Positions 14,341 to 18,266 of a stretch of DNA of 18,266 nucleotides are shown here, piece by piece. The stretch is from positions 1 to 18,266 of the forward strand of contig DFFO01000067.1 in the NCBI GenBank assembly GCA_002369255.1, written 5' to 3'. The notes beneath the pieces are model-generated. The model ran no database searches, was not told the DNA's origin, and saw only the letters and a list, made by a program, of their open reading frames with translations. The position numbers and the translations under genes were made by a program. Position 1 is the stretch's first letter, and each line of letters starts with the position of its first letter. The stretch comes from Lachnospiraceae bacterium UBA3774. GTDB taxonomy: Bacteria > Bacillota > Clostridia > Lachnospirales > Lachnospiraceae.

Positions 14341-15235
14341 TATCATTTTCCTTTCCGTGGCGCTGTTTTTCTGCGCCTGCTCCGAAACAAAGCCTCAAAA
14401 CGACGGCGGATATACGCTGTATTTTACAAACAGCAATGCCACCGTTTTGTCTGATTATTCCTACAATGCTTCCTCAAAAGACGCGCTTGCCATAGTAAAA
14501 GAATTCTTTGACAGTATGCAGGGCGTTCTCACAGAGGGAAGCGTATCTGTAATTCCGACCGGGATCAAATATTCCGGAGCGGAGCTGAACGGAGATATTC
14601 TAAACGTCTTTTTGACGGGCGATCTGGACTCTGTTCCCGTCAGACAGAAAATGCTTTTTTATGCCGCCTTTACGCGCTCCGTTTCCCAGCTTGCCGAAGT
14701 TGAGGGATTGATTTTGTATTGCAACGGCGAGGGCGTTACGGACGGCGCAGGAACGAACATGGGCATATTAAAGGCTTCGCGTTTTGTCAGCGACGCTGCC
14801 TACGATCCGAATGATTATCGTGAAAGCGAGGTCGTGCTTTATTTTGCTTCCGCGGAAAATACCGCACTTGTAAAGACACCGAGCCTCGTTGCCTACAGAA
14901 GCACTTCGGCGCTTGAGCGGGTTATCGTGGAAAAAATAATCGAGGGTCCGTCGGATGAGTCCTTGTCGGCAACCGTTCCGCCTACGCTGACGCTTTTGGC
15001 GGTCAACGTCCGCGACAAAATATGTTATGTGAATTTCGACGACAAATTTGTTACCGAAACTATTACGGCGTATGATTACATACCCGTTTATTCCATTGTT
15101 AATTCTCTTACGGAGCTTGACGGTATCGATTCGGTTCAGATAAGCATAAACGGCTCGAGCGAGATAACTATGCCCCATGGGGAGATATCCCTGAGCCAGC
15201 CGTTTACATACAGCGATCTTTACGTAGAGAAATAA
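14324..15235 (+). CDS. Tandem-GerMN lipoprotein
   Basis: A 303-residue secreted lipoprotein. MKKNLSIIFL followed by a hydrophobic core and FFCAC gives a lipobox with lipidated C19 (C17 is the alternative). Two GerMN modules are visible. Residues about 28-160 (YTLYFTNSNATVLSDYSYN...) have a diverged copy. Residues about 170-300 have the canonical form, with IIEGPSDESLSATVPPTLTL then CYVNFDDKF. GerMN occurs in spore GerM and in LpqB, the lipoprotein partner of MtrAB in actinobacteria, so this gene next to an RR-HK pair suggests a kinase accessory protein. That role is inference. GGGAGG before ATG 14324 supports the start. It could instead act in cell-wall or spore assembly. Confidence 0.88.
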   Translation: MKKNLSIIFLSVALFFCACSETKPQNDGGYTLYFTNSNATVLSDYSYNASSKDALAIVKEFFDSMQGVLTEGSVSVIPTGIKYSGAELNGDILNVFLTGDLDSVPVRQKMLFYAAFTRSVSQLAEVEGLILYCNGEGVTDGAGTNMGILKASRFVSDAAYDPNDYRESEVVLYFASAENTALVKTPSLVAYRSTSALERVIVEKIIEGPSDESLSATVPPTLTLLAVNVRDKICYVNFDDKFVTETITAYDYIPVYSIVNSLTELDGIDSVQISINGSSEITMPHGEISLSQPFTYSDLYVEK

Positions 15236-15258
15236 TAATCTAAAAACGCATTTCCAAA

Positions 15259-15299
15259 GGCCTTCTTTTTTTAAAAAGGCCGTCAAAGTTTCTTTTTTT
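15259..15299 (+). terminator. Weak hairpin and T-tract between the GerMN gene and comEC
   Basis: GGCCTT (15259-15264) pairs with AAGGCC (15276-15281), but a T-run follows only after about 10 bases (15293-15299). It might attenuate transcription into comEC, or be a simple stem. It is not a clear terminator. Confidence 0.35.
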
Positions 15300-15300
15300 C

Positions 15301-15307
15301 GGAGGAG
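15301..15307 (+). promoter_or_regulatory. Shine-Dalgarno fixing the TTG start of comEC
   Basis: GGAGGAG lies 4-6 bases before TTG 15312, and no ATG lies nearby in frame, so a TTG start is well supported. Confidence 0.75.
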
Positions 15308-15311
15308 CTGA

Positions 15312-17552
15312 TTGAAAAATTTAATATTACGCAGGCCGCTGATGCTTGTGTTTGCCGTTCTTATGGGGACCGGCTTTTTTCTGCATCTTGCGGGAATAAA
15401 GCTGTACAGTGAAACGCCTCTCGACAAGGTTTTTAACGGTAAGGCGACCCGGATTTGCGCTGTGGGCGAGGTGGAAAATATCACAGCCGGGTCCGGCGGT
15501 GAAAAACTGTTTTTGAAGGATTGCAGCGTAGATATTACAGACACTAAAAGCAAAGATCTTTTTGCCAACGGTCTGCTGATCTATGGAGAGGATTTCGGAG
15601 AACATTATCCCGGCGAGATAATAAAAATCACCGGAATACTGAAGGCTTTTGAAAAACCGGACAATCCGGGAGAGTTTGATCGCTTTAGCTATTACAGAGC
15701 CAGGGGAGCGGACTATAGCATAACTGCCGAAAAAGCAGAGCACATTGGCGAGAGCGGGCTGTGCTTTCTGAAAAAACTTTTGTATAAGTGCAGGAAAAGC
15801 CTGGAAGCTTCTATTTCGGATTTAAGCGAGGATGTGGATGAGGCAGGTATTTTCAAGGCGTTTTTTCTGGGTGATAAATCCGGGCTTTCAGACGGAACCT
15901 ACGAAATACTGCAACTTGGAGGCGCCGCGCATATTCTTGCGATCAGCGGCCTGCACCTGTCGCTGCTTGCGAGTCTGCTTTTGCGGGCTTTGCAAAAAGC
16001 CGGCCTTGGGAAGCTTGGGGCGTCAGTGACAGCTGACATAGTCCTGTTGCTGTATGTGATAATGCTTGATGGCAGCATATCCGCATGGAGGGCCTATATC
16101 ATGTTTTCCGTATCGGTGCTTGCAAAACTCGCCGGAAGGACCTATGATCTGCTTTCCGCTCTCGGACTGGCCGGGATTTTGATAATAGCGCGCCGCCCTC
16201 TTTATATCATCGATCCGGCTTTTTTGCTGTCTTTTTCTTCGGTCTTTGCCGTAGGAGCCGTTTATCCTGCGGTAAAGTCTGCGCTTTTTTTGCAGGATAA
16301 GCGTCAGTCCAAAATAAAAGGAAAGGTCATTGACGCGGTTTTGATAAGCGCGTCGGTGCAGATGACGACTCTTCCTCTGTCGGCATACAATTACTATTAT
16401 TTCTGTCCATACGGCATATTGGTAAACCTGGCCGTAATGCCTTTTTTGTCTTTTGCGCTTATTTCCGTGATCCTCGGAGCGTTTTTCGGTATGGCAAGCA
16501 GTCTTGCAGGGACGTTTTTTGCGGGCGTGGCGCATTATTTTTTCAAAGGGCTTATGTCGCTTTGCGTATTTTTTTCGGAGCTTCCGGGCGCGGCTGTCCT
16601 TACAGGAAAACCGGAGTGGTGGCAGGTGGCTGTGTACTATGCGGCGCTTATTTTTGCCTTGCGTTTTGCATTGGGAAAAAGAAAAGCCTGCGGACGCATG
16701 CGACTGTTTGGGAGATTGTCATTCGCGCTCCTTGCGGCCGCGCCGGCGCTTTTGTCTCACTTTGCTTGCGGCCCGTCGCTAAATGCGCTGTACGTGGGGC
16801 AGGGAGACTGCGCGGTGCTGATAGATGATAGCAACGAGGCCGTTATAATTGACTGCGGAAGTTCGGATAAAAAAGATGTCGCAAAAAGCGTGATACTTCC
16901 TTTTTTGAGATCACAAGGAGTCAGGAACGTGTCGGCGGTGCTTCTGAGTCATTCCGACGCGGATCATATAAACGGATTTGAGGGCCTTGCAAAAGACAGG
17001 ATCGTGCGGATAAAAAACGTAATTATTCCCGCGGGAGGAAGCGGTGATGAGTGGAAGGAGATAAAAAAAGCGGCGCAGTCCGAGAAAATAATATTTAATA
17101 CCGTCACGCAGGGAGATAGTATTTCTTTTGGAAGCTTTCGCTTTTTCGTGCTTTCTCCGGGGGCTGAGACTGCAAAAAAAGCGGATAAAAACGAATCATC
17201 AATGGTAATAAGACTTGATACGGGAGGTTTTAGCGCGCTTTTTACAGGAGATATCGGAAAGGAAACGGAGGAAAGGCTGATCAAAGATTTCGGAGAGCTG
17301 CTTGATACTGATTATCTCAAATGTCCGCATCACGGCAGTAAATACAGCAGCAGCGAAGCCTTCCTTAAAGCCGTTTCTCCGGCTGCGGTTACGGTATCTG
17401 CGGGGAGAAACAACAGATACGGCCACCCCTCGGACGAGACGCTAAAGCGGCTTTCCTATGCGGGATGCAGCATATTTCGGACAGATACCGCGGGGGCGGT
17501 GATCACAGAGCTTTCCGGTTCCGGATTTATAATAAGCTCTTTTAGATCATAG
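15312..17552 (+). CDS. comEC: ComEC/Rec2-type DNA uptake channel with C-terminal metallo-beta-lactamase domain
   Basis: It forms the inner-membrane channel that passes one DNA strand into the cell. The 746-residue length is normal. Layout: an N-terminal TM, a DUF4131-like OB-type region (about 40-150), and FFLGDKSGLS followed by GGAAHILAISGLHLSLL (203-219), the Competence-domain signature. A multi-TM block runs to about 490. The C-terminal MBL domain reads LNALYVGQGDCAVLID and has the metal-type motif H547-S-D549-A-D551-H552, then KCPHHGS. These sites are intact, so a nuclease role for the MBL domain (as in full-length ComEC) is plausible. It uses a TTG start and lies 76 bases after the GerMN gene. 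It is the last gene of the cluster before a fresh promoter. Confidence 0.95.
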   Translation: MKNLILRRPLMLVFAVLMGTGFFLHLAGIKLYSETPLDKVFNGKATRICAVGEVENITAGSGGEKLFLKDCSVDITDTKSKDLFANGLLIYGEDFGEHYPGEIIKITGILKAFEKPDNPGEFDRFSYYRARGADYSITAEKAEHIGESGLCFLKKLLYKCRKSLEASISDLSEDVDEAGIFKAFFLGDKSGLSDGTYEILQLGGAAHILAISGLHLSLLASLLLRALQKAGLGKLGASVTADIVLLLYVIMLDGSISAWRAYIMFSVSVLAKLAGRTYDLLSALGLAGILIIARRPLYIIDPAFLLSFSSVFAVGAVYPAVKSALFLQDKRQSKIKGKVIDAVLISASVQMTTLPLSAYNYYYFCPYGILVNLAVMPFLSFALISVILGAFFGMASSLAGTFFAGVAHYFFKGLMSLCVFFSELPGAAVLTGKPEWWQVAVYYAALIFALRFALGKRKACGRMRLFGRLSFALLAAAPALLSHFACGPSLNALYVGQGDCAVLIDDSNEAVIIDCGSSDKKDVAKSVILPFLRSQGVRNVSAVLLSHSDADHINGFEGLAKDRIVRIKNVIIPAGGSGDEWKEIKKAAQSEKIIFNTVTQGDSISFGSFRFFVLSPGAETAKKADKNESSMVIRLDTGGFSALFTGDIGKETEERLIKDFGELLDTDYLKCPHHGSKYSSSEAFLKAVSPAAVTVSAGRNNRYGHPSDETLKRLSYAGCSIFRTDTAGAVITELSGSGFIISSFRS

Positions 17553-17623
17553 GATGTGCAATATAAGCCTATCATTTTTAACATTAATCTGAAAACGATA
17601 CAGCAAAGAGAACCGCAAGGATG

Positions 17624-17652
17624 TTGAAAAACGCTCATAAAAAGGATATACT
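17624..17652 (+). promoter_or_regulatory. Promoter of the C39-like gene
   Basis: TTGAAA (17624-17629), a 17-base spacer, then TATACT (17647-17652) form a good sigma-A-type promoter. The ATG at 17677 lies about 25 bases after the -10, and GGGAG is between them. Confidence 0.7.
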
Positions 17653-17676
17653 CAAAAAACGGGAGTCTGGACACGT

Positions 17677-18266
17677 ATGAATTTCAGAAAAAAACGGATC
17701 TCACAAGAAAATATCAAAGAGTATCTTGGAGACGGCGACGCTTTGCCGGTACGCGAAAACCTCATAGAAGGCGTGCCGCTGTTTATCCAGAGAGAATACG
17801 GGCACAGGAATAACTGCACTATCTGTTCCCTGGCTGCGCTTTTGGGTTTTGTCACGGGAGCGGATAATCAAAAGGCTTATGATACTGTGGTGAAAAAAGC
17901 GGGCAGACTGTTTTTCAGGCCTGAGGGCAGAGGCACAAATCCACTCGCGGCGCGGTTTATCTTAAACAGAGCGCTGCGATCGGCCAAAACAGATAAGAGA
18001 TCTTCGGCAAGATATCTTAAGGGAGTGCTCTTTGACTTTGAAACACTGCGCGGCCTGATTGATAGCGGGATACCGGCTGCTTTATCATTTTACCGTGACA
18101 AAAACCGCTATTACAAAAGCCATACGGTCGTAGTAATGGGTTATTGCATATACAAAACGAAAAACGGTGCGGCAAGATTTCTTATGATCTACGATAATTG
18201 GAATAATACGCCGTCCTATCTGGACTATGACGGATTGAGCTTTTTTGCCTCGATAAATTATATAAA
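17677..18266 (+). CDS. C39-like cysteine-peptidase-fold protein (partial, runs off the right edge)
   Basis: An open reading frame starts at ATG 17677, with GGGAG 11 bases upstream, and has no stop before the window ends (196 visible residues). There is no signal peptide or TM. RNNCTICSLAALLGFVTGAD places a possible catalytic Cys (C47, or C50) at the head of a helix, as in peptidase C39 / papain-fold proteins. H149 in KSHTVVVMGY and D173 in IYDNWN fit the His and Asp of the catalytic triad. A candidate oxyanion glutamine is Q38, although the distance to C47 (9) is longer than the usual 5-6. Inference: an intracellular or non-classically secreted cysteine protease or bacteriocin-like accessory. 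It could also be a catalytically dead C39-fold protein. Confidence 0.7.
   Translation, partial: MNFRKKRISQENIKEYLGDGDALPVRENLIEGVPLFIQREYGHRNNCTICSLAALLGFVTGADNQKAYDTVVKKAGRLFFRPEGRGTNPLAARFILNRALRSAKTDKRSSARYLKGVLFDFETLRGLIDSGIPAALSFYRDKNRYYKSHTVVVMGYCIYKTKNGAARFLMIYDNWNNTPSYLDYDGLSFFASINYI

Noticed and set aside
17549..17580. Possible terminator after comEC (ATAGG ... CCTAT then CATTTTT)
   Set aside because: A 5-bp AT-rich stem with a 14-base loop is too weak to call.

Overview
The window looks like a chromosomal segment of a low-to-moderate GC anaerobic Firmicute (Clostridia; probably a Lachnospiraceae/Oscillospiraceae-type gut lineage). This rests on G-rich Shine-Dalgarno sites before most genes, frequent TTG/GTG starts, sigma-A-type promoters with 17-bp spacers, and the gene families present (YtrA-type GntR/ABC operon, WalR-like two-component pair, GerMN lipoprotein, ComEA/ComEC, VanZ). 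The lineage is inferred from style and family; no marker gene fixes it.

Layout. 1-430: the 3' end of a probable AAA/DUF4143-type ATPase, then an isolated remnant of the C-terminal (DUF4368-like) end of a large serine recombinase, suggesting an old mobile-element edge. 500-4980: a four-gene + strand operon, thrC (threonine synthase), a VanZ-family membrane protein, an LPG-synthase-TM/YbhN-type membrane protein and a GT4 glycosyltransferase. The last three are coupled by 4-base stop/start overlaps, and the operon ends at a bidirectional terminator. 4984-5817 (-): pyridoxal/pyridoxamine kinase. 5982-6911 (+): auxin-efflux-carrier (AEC) family transporter, divergent from the kinase, with a perfect 12-bp palindrome between them. 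6937-7644 (-): an unrecognised two-TM protein whose stop codon lies inside a bidirectional terminator hairpin.

7714-10813: a strong promoter with half-sites of an inverted-repeat operator, then a GntR/YtrA regulator, an ABC ATPase and a large permease with a long extracytoplasmic C-terminal domain, all overlapping. 10840-11322: rlmH, 23S rRNA pseudouridine-1915 methyltransferase. 11345-11416: a multi-part RNA hairpin with T-tracts. 11438-17552: a competence-type cluster, comEA - OmpR-family response regulator - sensor histidine kinase - tandem-GerMN lipoprotein - comEC. Here a complete two-component system plus lipoprotein is embedded between the two DNA-uptake genes. 17624-18266: a new promoter and the start of a C39-like cysteine-peptidase-fold protein that runs off the window.

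The most interesting units are the comEA-RR-HK-GerMN-comEC cluster (an MtrAB-LpqB-like signalling module inside a DNA-uptake operon), the glycolipid/flippase-like VanZ-YbhN-GT4 cassette, and the pdxK/AEC divergent pair sharing a palindrome. Most genes belong to known families; what may be new is the arrangement. No CRISPR array, tRNA, rRNA or intact insertion sequence was seen. No gene-free stretch exceeds 300 bases.
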